Positions 9,218-16,257 of a stretch of 64,000 nucleotides of DNA are shown here, in pieces (the first letter of the stretch is position 1; every line of letters begins with the position of its first letter). The position numbers and the translations under genes are program-made. Under the pieces are notes generated by a model. That model was not told where the DNA came from, searched no databases, and saw nothing but the letters and a program-made list of their open reading frames with translations. Source of the DNA: Arthrobacter echini (GTDB lineage: Bacteria > Actinomycetota > Actinomycetes > Actinomycetales > Micrococcaceae); contig NZ_SSWH01000009.1 of the NCBI RefSeq assembly GCF_004803505.1, positions 62,001 to 126,000 of the forward strand, in the 5' to 3' direction.

Positions 9218-10195
9218 CTAGCGCTGTGCGCGCTCGAGGCGACGCATGCGCGCGGCGGTGGCCACCGGAACCGCGACGCCGACGGCGAGCAGCCCCGCGA
9301 TGAGCGCGAGCGCCGGGGCAGTGCTCTCCTCGGGCGCAGCGGCGGTCTGGACGTTGAGTCCCCTGTTGGTCGCTACCGGCGCCGGAGCCATCGGGGCAAC
9401 CGGAGTCGCAGCGGGAACCAGCGCCGGGGCCACGGGAGCCCCGGGCGGCACGACCGGCGCACCCGGCGCCGGGATCACCTCAGGCGTTACGGGAACCGGG
9501 ACGGGGACGACGACCGGCGGGACCGGGTCCGTGCCGATGGCGCTCGCGTCACAAGCCGCGAGGAACGCCTCGAACAGGCCGAGGAGCTGATCGGCGACGG
9601 CCTCATCCACGTTCACCTGCTCGAGGAGACCCTGCACTGCCAAGGCGGCATCTTCCAGCTCCTGCTCGGCGGCGATTACTGCGGGATCGGCGAGGGCCGC
9701 ATCGACGGCAGCTGCAGCCTCATCAGCGGCTCGCACGGCGCCCGTCTCCTGTTGTTGAGCAGCAGCCAGAACGGCGCGAGCGTCGATGACCCGCTGATCG
9801 TTCTCCGGGTCGCCATCGCCATCGCCGTCTTCCTGGTTCGCCAGGTCCACCGCTTCATCGACACCATCCTGTGCCGCAGCAACAGCTTCCTGCGCCTCCT
9901 CGGCCACCTGATAGGTGCGCTCTGCCTCTGCGATCAACGCATCGAGACCGAGCGGTGCCACAGCGGCCTCGACCTTCGCGTCGGCGACGGCAACCGCTTC
10001 GGTCGCCCGTTCCAGCTGATTCACGAAGTCGGCATTGATCCCGGCTGTGGCCAGCGCCGCATCGAACTGCGTGGACGCCTCCAGACAGGCGGCGTCGCCC
10101 GGTGCGGCATGAGCCGGTGGTATGCCGAGGAGCAGTCCTCCGGCCAGAAGGGTAGCCGTCGACCCAGCAGCGACCCACTTCTTAGAAACGATCAT
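9218..10195 (-). CDS. Secreted coiled-coil surface protein with a sortase-like C-terminal anchor
   Basis: 325 residues from ATG at 10195. The start follows GGAGAC by seven bases and is chosen because a signal peptide begins there (cleavage near AHA30). Residues 45-215 are Ala/Glu/Gln-rich and probably alpha-helical coiled coil, broken at 123-134 by an Asp/Gly-rich DGDGDGD loop that could bind calcium. Residues 222-275 are a Pro/Val spacer. The C-terminus has the order of a wall-sorting signal: GLNVQTA (279-285), a hydrophobic segment (about 294-316) and a basic tail. There is no LPxTG. The function is unknown; a wall-anchored stalk or adhesin is an inference. Confidence 0.8.
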   Translation of the reverse strand: MIVSKKWVAAGSTATLLAGGLLLGIPPAHAAPGDAACLEASTQFDAALATAGINADFVNQLERATEAVAVADAKVEAAVAPLGLDALIAEAERTYQVAEEAQEAVAAAQDGVDEAVDLANQEDGDGDGDPENDQRVIDARAVLAAAQQQETGAVRAADEAAAAVDAALADPAVIAAEQELEDAALAVQGLLEQVNVDEAVADQLLGLFEAFLAACDASAIGTDPVPPVVVPVPVPVTPEVIPAPGAPVVPPGAPVAPALVPAATPVAPMAPAPVATNRGLNVQTAAAPEESTAPALALIAGLLAVGVAVPVATAARMRRLERAQR

Positions 10196-10269
10196 TGTTC
10201 GCGTCTCCTGAAAACACGTAGTATCCCCCCGAGCCATCCCCGGCGGCGCAGCTGCGGGATCCACGGGGA

Positions 10270-10298
10270 AGCGGCGACCTCCCGAGGAGGTCGCCGCT
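10270..10298 (-). terminator. Perfect hairpin between DUF1990 gene and surface-protein gene
   Basis: Two 12-base arms (AGCGGCGACCTC and its complement) surround a 5-base loop. It lies 187 bp past the stop of the DUF1990 gene and 75 bp before the surface-protein ATG. There is no long U-tract on the minus strand, so it could be an intrinsic terminator for the upstream gene or a structure in the surface-protein leader. The remaining 290-bp gap shows nothing else I can name. Confidence 0.5.
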
Positions 10299-10485
10299 GG
10301 TGGCTGTGATACCGCTGATCGTGAGACCAAGACCTGTGCACACTCGCTGGACATGCCCTGTGACATCGCTGTACGACTCAACATAGGGCTACCGCCGCAC
10401 GACGGCAAGAGACACGACACGCCGGCGCCGGTCACAGTTCGGTATCGGACTGAGATGCTGCGCTCGGTGCGACGGAACTCCGTTC

Positions 10486-11049
10486 TCAGCCGGCAGCGAG
10501 GGTCCCGGCAGCTTCCATGTACCGCCCCAGTATGTAGCGCTGACCCAATCGGGTCACGGGAGCGGCGAGCCGGAACAGCGCATTGGCCGGCACGCTGTAG
10601 GCCGAACAGCTGAAGAGAACGCGATTGTCAGCAGTCAGTTCCGCGTAGAAGCCCTCCTCGCCCTTGACCGGATGCCCGCGCAGAGTGCCATACCCGAATC
10701 CGCCGCGCTGGCCAGGCACCGCCCGGCCTGCGCCGTCGAGCTGTGGATCCCGGGCCCACAGCACGCGGCAGGGTGCCTTGAGCCGCACCGGACCCACACC
10801 GAGACCCGAGGTGACCTTCACTCCCGGAGCTGCACGATCGGCATCGGACTGCATGGTCAGACCCGCACCACGGTGCAGCTCCCACGCCAGGATCCCTTCG
10901 GTCAGTGCGATGAAAGCCGCCGAGGGATCCTCTGCGGGGATCTCCCGGGTCTTCACCATGACGGTGAAGCCGGAGGGCCAGCCGCCCTCGAGCGTCTCGG
11001 GGTAGGGGCGGTCGGTGGCACCCTGTTCCGTATAGGTGAACTGCTCCAT
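10486..11049 (-). CDS. DUF1990 family protein
   Basis: 187 residues, soluble, without signal peptide or membrane segments. The order of blocks (TYTEQGATD near the start, AWELHRGAGL in the middle, GFGYGTLRGHPVKGEEGF about 122-139, then FSCSAYSVPAN) matches my memory of the DUF1990 family, whose biochemical role is unknown. The gene reads toward the hairpin at 10270. A separate CoA-binding-type gene lies 61 bp upstream on the same strand. The start ATG at 11049 has AGGAGCAGGT 5-10 bases upstream. Confidence 0.8.
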   Translation of the reverse strand: MEQFTYTEQGATDRPYPETLEGGWPSGFTVMVKTREIPAEDPSAAFIALTEGILAWELHRGAGLTMQSDADRAAPGVKVTSGLGVGPVRLKAPCRVLWARDPQLDGAGRAVPGQRGGFGYGTLRGHPVKGEEGFYAELTADNRVLFSCSAYSVPANALFRLAAPVTRLGQRYILGRYMEAAGTLAAG

Positions 11050-11110
11050 ACCTGCTCCTTCTACGGGGTGGAACCGCCTGCCGGTCCCGTGCTGGGCCGT
11101 GACGCCGAAT

Positions 11111-11527
11111 TCAGAGACCCAGGGCGGGCGCCTCTATGGCGGGGCATGCGTTCATGACGACGTCGAGCCCGGCGTCCGCGGCCCGCTGCGCCGCGGCCTC
11201 GTCGATCACGCCCAGCTGCAGCCATACGGCGCGCGCCCCGACCTCGATGGCCTGATCCACCACAGCACCCACTCTCCCGGAGTTCACGAAGCAGTCGACG
11301 ACGTCGATGCGCCCCGGCACATCGGAGAGGCTGGTGTAGCCCTGCTGTCCGTGGACGTCGTCGCCCTTGAGGCTCACCGGGATGATCTCCATCCCGAGCC
11401 CGTCCATGATGAAACGCGATACGCCGACGGCCACGCGGCGCGGGTTGTCGGACAACCCCACGATCGCCCAGCGGCCGTGCTCGGTCAGGAGCCTTTCGAT
11501 CACCGCGGGATCGTTCTGGTGTGCCAT
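11111..11527 (-). CDS. CoA-binding domain protein (YccU-like)
   Basis: 138 residues, a single Rossmann-type CoA_binding_2 domain. The N-terminal strand-loop WAIVGLSDNPRR (about 20-31) is the nucleotide-binding loop of this family, followed by HGQQGYTSLSDVP, VVDCFVN and ARAVWLQLGV, the usual conserved blocks. The small stand-alone proteins have no agreed function. The start ATG at 11527 is preceded by AGGAGGCACC, an ideal ribosome-binding site. It is divergent from the riboswitch-controlled importer operon. Confidence 0.85.
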   Translation of the reverse strand: MAHQNDPAVIERLLTEHGRWAIVGLSDNPRRVAVGVSRFIMDGLGMEIIPVSLKGDDVHGQQGYTSLSDVPGRIDVVDCFVNSGRVGAVVDQAIEVGARAVWLQLGVIDEAAAQRAADAGLDVVMNACPAIEAPALGL

Positions 11528-11624
11528 GGTGCCTCCTGTGCGTCCGTCCGAATTGTTACATCATCTATTACACGCCACGACGGCCCCGATTTTGTCCGCG
11601 GGTGCTTCCGGGCGTTTGATGGGA

Positions 11625-11785
11625 GCGACCATCCCGAGCGGCTGAGAGACCTGGATCGATGACGCCGCAGCAACCCTGGTTGTCCGCTTCCCCCTGAGGC
11701 CGGGCAATATCGAGGTTCGAGCCGTGGGACCACCGTTCACGGTGGCAAGGCTCGATCCGTAGGGTGCTACCGCCAGGATCGATGG
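11625..11785 (+). promoter_or_regulatory. SAM-I (S-box) riboswitch
   Basis: The leader of the importer operon carries the SAM-I core in order: GAGCGGCTGAGAGACCTGG (11636-11654), GATGACGCC (11659-11667), GCAGCAACC (11667-11675), a variable arm containing a strong CCACCGTT/CACGGTGG-type hairpin (about 11730-11744), and GGGTGCTACCGCC (11762-11774), the usual 3' end of the aptamer. It sits directly in front of the GTG of the ATPase gene. In this family high S-adenosylmethionine turns the operon off, so the importer should be induced in sulfur or methionine shortage. There is no clear terminator hairpin, so control of translation is more likely. Confidence 0.78.
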
Positions 11786-11792
11786 AGATACC

Positions 11793-12611
11793 GTGACAGC
11801 ACTTCTGACGCCGGGCGGCACACACGCCCCGCACCACAACCAGGCCCTCGGCCTTCGCTTCTCCCGACTCGGACGCAGCTTCGGGTCGCCGGAGGGAAAG
11901 CGCATCGTCCTCCAGGATGTGAGCCTCGACGTTCGAGCGGGCGAGATCCTCGCCATCCTGGGCACCAGCGGCTGCGGGAAGTCCACTCTGCTCCGGACGG
12001 CCGCCGGACTCGATGCGCCGGACAGCGGTCAGGTACTGATCGACGGCGATCCTGTGCGCGGTATCGACGAACGATGCGCCGTCGCATTCCAGGAGCCACG
12101 CCTGCTGCCCTGGCACACGTTGAGGGCGAACGTCGCGATAGGACTTCCCAGGTCCGCCAGCGCCAGCACGGGCAAGGCGAAGGTGCTCGAGTTGCTGGAA
12201 CTCGTAGGCCTTGACCCGTTCGCCGCCCTGCGTCCACGGGAGGTGTCCGGCGGTATGGCGCAGCGGGCTTCCCTGGCGCGGGCCCTCGCTCGGGATCCGG
12301 GGGTGCTCCTGCTGGATGAGCCGTTCGGCGCGCTCGATGCACTGACGCGCATCAGGATGCAGGACCTCCTCCTGGACATCCACCGCGTCCGGCCGACCAC
12401 CGTTCTGCTCGTGACGCACGACGTCGACGAGGCACTGCTGCTCGCTGATCGCATCCTTGTCCTCGGACGCGGCAGCGCTGACACGCAGGAGGGCTCGAGC
12501 ATCCTCGAACTCATTGCCGTCCCCGGCGTCCGCCCGCATGATCGCAACTCCGCTGATCTCGGCGCACTGCGCAGCACCCTGCTGTCGATGCTCGGTGTCA
12601 CCGGCCGCTAG
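11793..12611 (+). CDS. ABC transporter ATPase, nitrate/sulfonate/taurine class
   Basis: 272 residues. The Walker A GTSGCGKST (about 57-65), Q-loop FQEPRLLPW, signature VSGGMAQR, Walker B LLLDEPFGALD and switch THDVDE are all present. The FQEPRLLPW block is typical of SsuB/TauB/NrtD ATPases. The start is GTG at 11793 with GGAG five bases upstream, within a few bases of the 3' end of the riboswitch. First gene of a three-gene operon with a binding lipoprotein and a permease. The SAM-I control suggests a sulfur compound as cargo; sulfonate is a reasonable guess but the sequence does not prove it. Confidence 0.92.
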   Translation: MTALLTPGGTHAPHHNQALGLRFSRLGRSFGSPEGKRIVLQDVSLDVRAGEILAILGTSGCGKSTLLRTAAGLDAPDSGQVLIDGDPVRGIDERCAVAFQEPRLLPWHTLRANVAIGLPRSASASTGKAKVLELLELVGLDPFAALRPREVSGGMAQRASLARALARDPGVLLLDEPFGALDALTRIRMQDLLLDIHRVRPTTVLLVTHDVDEALLLADRILVLGRGSADTQEGSSILELIAVPGVRPHDRNSADLGALRSTLLSMLGVTGR

Positions 12612-12723
12612 GCCCCGACCCGTCTCCCCCGTCCTGCACGCCGCATCCTCGCGTGCACACATCCTGCCCTGCCTACCTACGCCCTGCACTGACTCAGCAC
12701 CGCCTATCCGCCGAAGGAATCCC

Positions 12724-13758
12724 ATGAAGCGCACCTCCCTGTTCCCATCCCTCGCACTCGTCACCGCCCTGTCGATCAGCCTGACCGGCTGCCTCGCCGG
12801 GGAAGACGCCTCCGTCACCTCGCCGGCCGGCGAGGACCAGAGCGCCACGGAGCTGACCATCGACTTCGCCACCTACAATCCGCTGAGCCTGGTCATCAAG
12901 GACCAGGCTTGGCTCGAGGAGGAGCTGACCGACGACGGCGTCGACGTCACGTGGGTGCAGTCCGCCGGCTCGAACAAGGCGAACGAGGCGCTGAGGGCAG
13001 GTGCCGTCGACGTCGGCTCGACCGCGGGCTCCGCAGCACTTCTGGCCCGCTCGAACGGCTCACCCATCAGAACCATCGACATCTACTCCCAGCCCGAGTG
13101 GTCGGCGCTGGTCACCGTCGATGGCACGGGAATCGACAGTATCGAGGACCTCCGCGGCGCCTCGATCGCGGCCACGAAGGGCACCGACCCGTACTTCTTC
13201 CTGATCCAGGCTCTCGAGTCCGCCGGGGTGGACCCCTCCGAGGTGACAGTGGAGAATCTGCAGCATGCCGACGGCTGGGCTGCGCTGAACAACGGATCGG
13301 TTGACGCCTGGGCCGGGCTGGACCCGATCATGGCGTCGGCGGAGCAGGAGGGGGCCGAGCTCTTCTACCGCAACATCGACTTCAACACCTACGGCTTCCT
13401 CAATGCCACCGAGGACTTCCTGACCAGTAGTCCAGAACTCGCCCAGACGGTGGTGAACGCCTACGAGAAGGCGCGTCAGTGGGCCGGCGAGAATCCCGAG
13501 GAGACCGCCCGGATCCTCGCCGAGGAAGCCGGTATCGACGTCGGGCTCGCCCGGACGGTGATCATCGAACGGACGAATCTCGACGTCGACCCCGTGCCGG
13601 GAGAAGCCCAGCGCCTGGTCCTCGAGAAAGTCGGCCCGAACTTCGTCGAGACCGGTGACGTCTCCTCCCAGGAATCCATCGACGAGGCCCTCGAGACGCT
13701 CTTCGACGACTCCTTCGCGACGAATGCCGAACCGGATGCCATCGAGGCCTCCTCGTGA
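12724..13758 (+). CDS. Substrate-binding lipoprotein of the importer (SsuA/NrtA-like)
   Basis: 344 residues from ATG at 12724 with GAAGGAA upstream. The signal peptide ends in the lipobox LTGC (Cys near 22), so the protein is tethered on the outer membrane face. The fold is that of NMT1/SsuA periplasmic binding proteins: LTIDFATYNPLSLV at the first strand, then ALRAGAVDVGSTAGSAAL, IEDLRGASIAATKG and WAALNNGSVDAWAGLDP. It lies 112 bp after the ATPase gene, and its stop overlaps the permease start by four bases. The ligand is unknown. Gene order ATPase-binding protein-permease is unusual but not rare. Confidence 0.92.
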   Translation: MKRTSLFPSLALVTALSISLTGCLAGEDASVTSPAGEDQSATELTIDFATYNPLSLVIKDQAWLEEELTDDGVDVTWVQSAGSNKANEALRAGAVDVGSTAGSAALLARSNGSPIRTIDIYSQPEWSALVTVDGTGIDSIEDLRGASIAATKGTDPYFFLIQALESAGVDPSEVTVENLQHADGWAALNNGSVDAWAGLDPIMASAEQEGAELFYRNIDFNTYGFLNATEDFLTSSPELAQTVVNAYEKARQWAGENPEETARILAEEAGIDVGLARTVIIERTNLDVDPVPGEAQRLVLEKVGPNFVETGDVSSQESIDEALETLFDDSFATNAEPDAIEASS

Positions 13759-14642
13759 GGGAGCACGCGGGGACCGCGCTGGGTGACGGGGCGGCACCTG
13801 TTCGGCAGGCTGGGCGCACGTCCGGTGGTGATCCCGCTCCCGAGCTTCCGCCCGTTTCCCGGGTCTCCAGCACATCTCCACGCGTACTCGACCGACGTCC
13901 CATGCGACTGCTGCTGTCTCTGGTGGTACCCGGGCTGCTCCTGGGTGCGTGGCAGCTGAACTCGGTGGTCGGCGTCTTCAGTCCGATCCAGCTCCCCCCG
14001 CCGTCGGCCGTCCTGGCGGCCGCCACCGAACTGGTGGAACGCGGGGAACTGTGGCTGCACGTCGCCATCTCCACCCAACGCGTTCTCATCGGTTTCACGC
14101 TCGGCGCTGCGCTGGGTCTTGCGTTCGGAGCTCTGCTGGGTCTCTCCCGGCTGGCCGATGCCCTGCTCATGACGACGATCGGCGCGCTGCGGGCCGTACC
14201 CTCGCTCGCCTGGGTGCCGCTGCTCATCCTGTGGATGAAGATCGGTGAGGACTCGAAGGTGACGCTGATCGTGATCGGCGCCTTCTTCCCGGTCTTCACG
14301 ACGCTCTTCCTGGCCCTGCGGCATGTGGATCGTCAGCTCGTCGAGGCCGGGCGGGCCTTCGGCCTCCGCGGTGTCCGGCTCCTCACCACCGTTCTGCTCC
14401 CGGCGGTGGTGCCGGCCATCTTCTCGGGGCTCCGCCTGGGACTGGCTCAGGCCTGGCTCTTCCTCGTGGCAGCGGAACTGATCGCGTCGTCGCTGGGGCT
14501 GGGTTTCCTGCTGGTCGACTCGTCGAGCAACGGACGGACCGATCGGATCTTCCTGGCGATCATCCTCCTCGCCGTCCTCGGCAAGACGACCGATGCCCTC
14601 CTCGGTGTGACCGAGCGGTGGGCGGTGCGACGCTGGACCTGA
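13755..14642 (+). CDS. ABC transporter permease, SsuC/TauC class
   Basis: 295 residues. A long polar N-terminus (about 1-50, Pro/Ser/Arg-rich) precedes about six membrane segments. The EAA loop, which contacts the ATPase, is seen as EAGRAFGLRG (about 197-206), and ALRAVPSLAWVPLLILW is the typical BPD_transp_1 block of sulfonate, taurine and nitrate permeases. The GTG start overlaps the preceding gene by four bases. A later ATG at residue 50 would remove the polar extension and is a possible alternative start. A strong terminator follows the stop codon. Confidence 0.9.
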   Translation: MREHAGTALGDGAAPVRQAGRTSGGDPAPELPPVSRVSSTSPRVLDRRPMRLLLSLVVPGLLLGAWQLNSVVGVFSPIQLPPPSAVLAAATELVERGELWLHVAISTQRVLIGFTLGAALGLAFGALLGLSRLADALLMTTIGALRAVPSLAWVPLLILWMKIGEDSKVTLIVIGAFFPVFTTLFLALRHVDRQLVEAGRAFGLRGVRLLTTVLLPAVVPAIFSGLRLGLAQAWLFLVAAELIASSLGLGFLLVDSSSNGRTDRIFLAIILLAVLGKTTDALLGVTERWAVRRWT

Positions 14643-14669
14643 ACCGCTGCCGGCACTGAGCACGTTAAA

Positions 14670-14710
14670 AGGAAACGGCAGGTGCCCCGTCCAAGCACCT
14701 GCCGTTTCCT
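14670..14710. terminator. Bidirectional intrinsic terminator
   Basis: The arms AGGAAACGGCAGGTGC (14670-14685) and GCACCTGCCGTTTCCT (14695-14710) are exact complements around a 9-base loop. The hairpin lies between the convergent permease and LysM genes, with AAAA at its left edge and no long U-run on the right. It should end transcription from both sides. Confidence 0.85.
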
Positions 14711-14729
14711 GCGTGTGATCGCTCCTGGT

Positions 14730-15746
14730 CTAGCGCGAAACCCGAACGAACTGTGCACCCGGAAGATCCGAGAGCGGGTGCTGCATCGTGAGCTGCGCAC
14801 CGTTCATGCCGCTGCTGATGACCTGTCCGCCACCGGCGTAGATGGCGACGTGGCCGCCGGTGACGACGAGGTCGCCCGGAGCAGGGGAAGACACGATCGA
14901 GCCGTAGCTCAGGAACTGCGAGGGGCCGAGATCCCCGACCGGGATGCCTGCTGCACGCAGGGCGACCTCGGCGAGCACGGTGCAGTCCTGGATGGCGCCG
15001 GCGGCCAGCTGGGCCTGGGCCGAACCGAGGATGATGCCGCCGAGGTTGCCCGCAGGAGCAGCTACCACTGCCTTGGACCCGTTGCTCTGAACGTTGATGC
15101 CGGTCGAGCTGAGCTGGAAATCGGCTGCGACAGCGGCTGCGCCGTACGAACCGGTGGCAGGAGCGGCGTACGAGGCGGCTGCGGCCACCGAGACCTGCTC
15201 GACGACGGGAGCCGGGGCAGCGACAGCGACCTGCTCCACGACGGCAGCCGGAGCCATGACAGCGACCTGCTCCACGACGGCAGCCGGAGCAGCGACAGCG
15301 ACCTGCTCCACGACGGCAGCCGGGGCAGCGACAGGAACGGATACGGTCTGGACCGGAGCCGCTACGACACCTGCGGTGGGCAGGACGATGTTCTGACCCG
15401 GCACGATGATGGAGTTGACCGAGAGACCGTTGACGCTGAGCACGGCGTTCAGGTCGACGCCGTAACGCGCGGAGATGGCGCCGAGGGTGTCTCCGGCAAC
15501 CACGGTGTGCGCGGTGGCTCCGTTCGAGGTCACGACAGCTGCAGGAGCCGTGGTGCCCTCGTCGGTGTAGGAGCCTGCGTGTGCGGTGCCCATGGCGCTG
15601 AGCGCGATGCCGGAGGTGACAGCAGCGACGGCGACGGGGCGGCCGAGGGCGGCGGCGTGTGCACGGGCGGCGCGGGACAGGCCCTGCAGCGCGATGTTTC
15701 CGTCGACGGCCGCGCGGTGGCGTGCCGGTGAAGTGTTTCGTGACAT
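14730..15746 (-). CDS. LysM-NlpC/P60 cell-wall hydrolase
   Basis: 338 residues. A long signal region ends near AHA57, a LysM domain (about 78-123, HTVVAGDTLGAISARYGV...) binds peptidoglycan, a repetitive Val/Ala/Pro/Gln linker follows (137-187), and the C-terminal domain resembles NlpC/P60 peptidases with Cys255 in QDCTVLAE and His299 in GGHVAIYAGG. It probably cuts stem peptides during wall growth or resuscitation. Cys-Thr rather than the common Cys-Ser after the Asp is a small deviation. ATG at 15746 has GAGAGG seven bases upstream. A c-di-AMP riboswitch occupies the leader, linking expression to wall and osmotic stress. Confidence 0.9.
   Translation of the reverse strand: MSRNTSPARHRAAVDGNIALQGLSRAARAHAAALGRPVAVAAVTSGIALSAMGTAHAGSYTDEGTTAPAAVVTSNGATAHTVVAGDTLGAISARYGVDLNAVLSVNGLSVNSIIVPGQNIVLPTAGVVAAPVQTVSVPVAAPAAVVEQVAVAAPAAVVEQVAVMAPAAVVEQVAVAAPAPVVEQVSVAAAASYAAPATGSYGAAAVAADFQLSSTGINVQSNGSKAVVAAPAGNLGGIILGSAQAQLAAGAIQDCTVLAEVALRAAGIPVGDLGPSQFLSYGSIVSSPAPGDLVVTGGHVAIYAGGGQVISSGMNGAQLTMQHPLSDLPGAQFVRVSR
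15186..15340 (-). repeat. 36-bp in-frame tandem repeat in the LysM protein linker
   Basis: Four nearly identical 36-bp units encode the 12-residue repeat V-x-V-x-A-P-A-x-V-V-E-Q between the LysM and peptidase domains. The high DNA identity between units suggests recent slippage or unequal exchange. Copy number would set the length of the linker that spans the wall. Confidence 0.85.
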
Positions 15747-15757
15747 GTGTGTACCTC

Positions 15758-15903
15758 TCCCATGCCTGCGGGGTGAGCTGTCGGGTTCGGATGGGAGACA
15801 CCCGGCCGCGGGCAGCGCCGGTGGGCGATGCGGTGCGACTTAACCCCGAGGACGCGAGCAGGAAGCCTGTGCGCCCGGTGGAACCGTGGTTCCCCCGTCT
15901 CTA
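15758..15903 (-). promoter_or_regulatory. c-di-AMP (ydaO-type) riboswitch
   Basis: Read on the minus strand, the leader begins with GACGGGGGAACCACGG and ends with CCGACAGCTCACCCCGCAGGC, the two conserved ends of the ydaO aptamer. Between them are GC-rich stems, including CTCGGGGTTAAGTCGCACCG, which matches the usual interior block. It ends about 12 bases before the LysM gene ATG. Members of this class commonly sit before wall-hydrolase and resuscitation genes in actinobacteria and lower expression when c-di-AMP is high. Confidence 0.88.
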
Positions 15904-16257
15904 CCTTCGTGTGTGCGGACGTGTCCCAGTCGGCGGCAGAGCTCGGCAATCCGTCCGGAAGAGCCTCACGTGGACGGAGGCACTCGAAGAGAATAACCAC
16001 CAGTCCCGGCGTTTGTCACATTCCGGTAACAGTCGCCTACTCTCCGGGCAGATCGGAGCACCGTGATCGCCGGCTGCGGTGGGCGAGGGCAGTTGCGGTC
16101 GAGCCATTCAAGTGTTGCCGTTACCGATGACGCGTGCCTCGTCGTCGGCACGCCTTGCCTGGTCGAAACCACAGAAATCACCGCAGCTCGACGTCGGGAA
16201 CGGGCGTTTCTGCCATCTCGACGGCGGCCGAGGGAACTCCGCGCTGCGGTGAGCGGA
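15904..16257. other. 354-bp intergenic stretch upstream of the LysM transcript
   Basis: No gene is supported here. The part next to the riboswitch should hold the promoter of the LysM transcript. On the minus strand CTGTTACCGGAATGTGACA (about 16010-16028) has inverted GTTAC/GTGAC-like halves that could be a regulator site, but I cannot assign it. Farther right lies the downstream end of the sigma-factor operon, without an obvious terminator. Confidence 0.4.

Noticed and set aside
11636-11654. CTGAGA in the importer leader suggested a TPP riboswitch
   Set aside because: The TPP 3' core (ACCTGAT...TAATGCCAGCG) is absent, while the SAM-I blocks GATGA, GCAACC and GGTGCTA follow in the right order.
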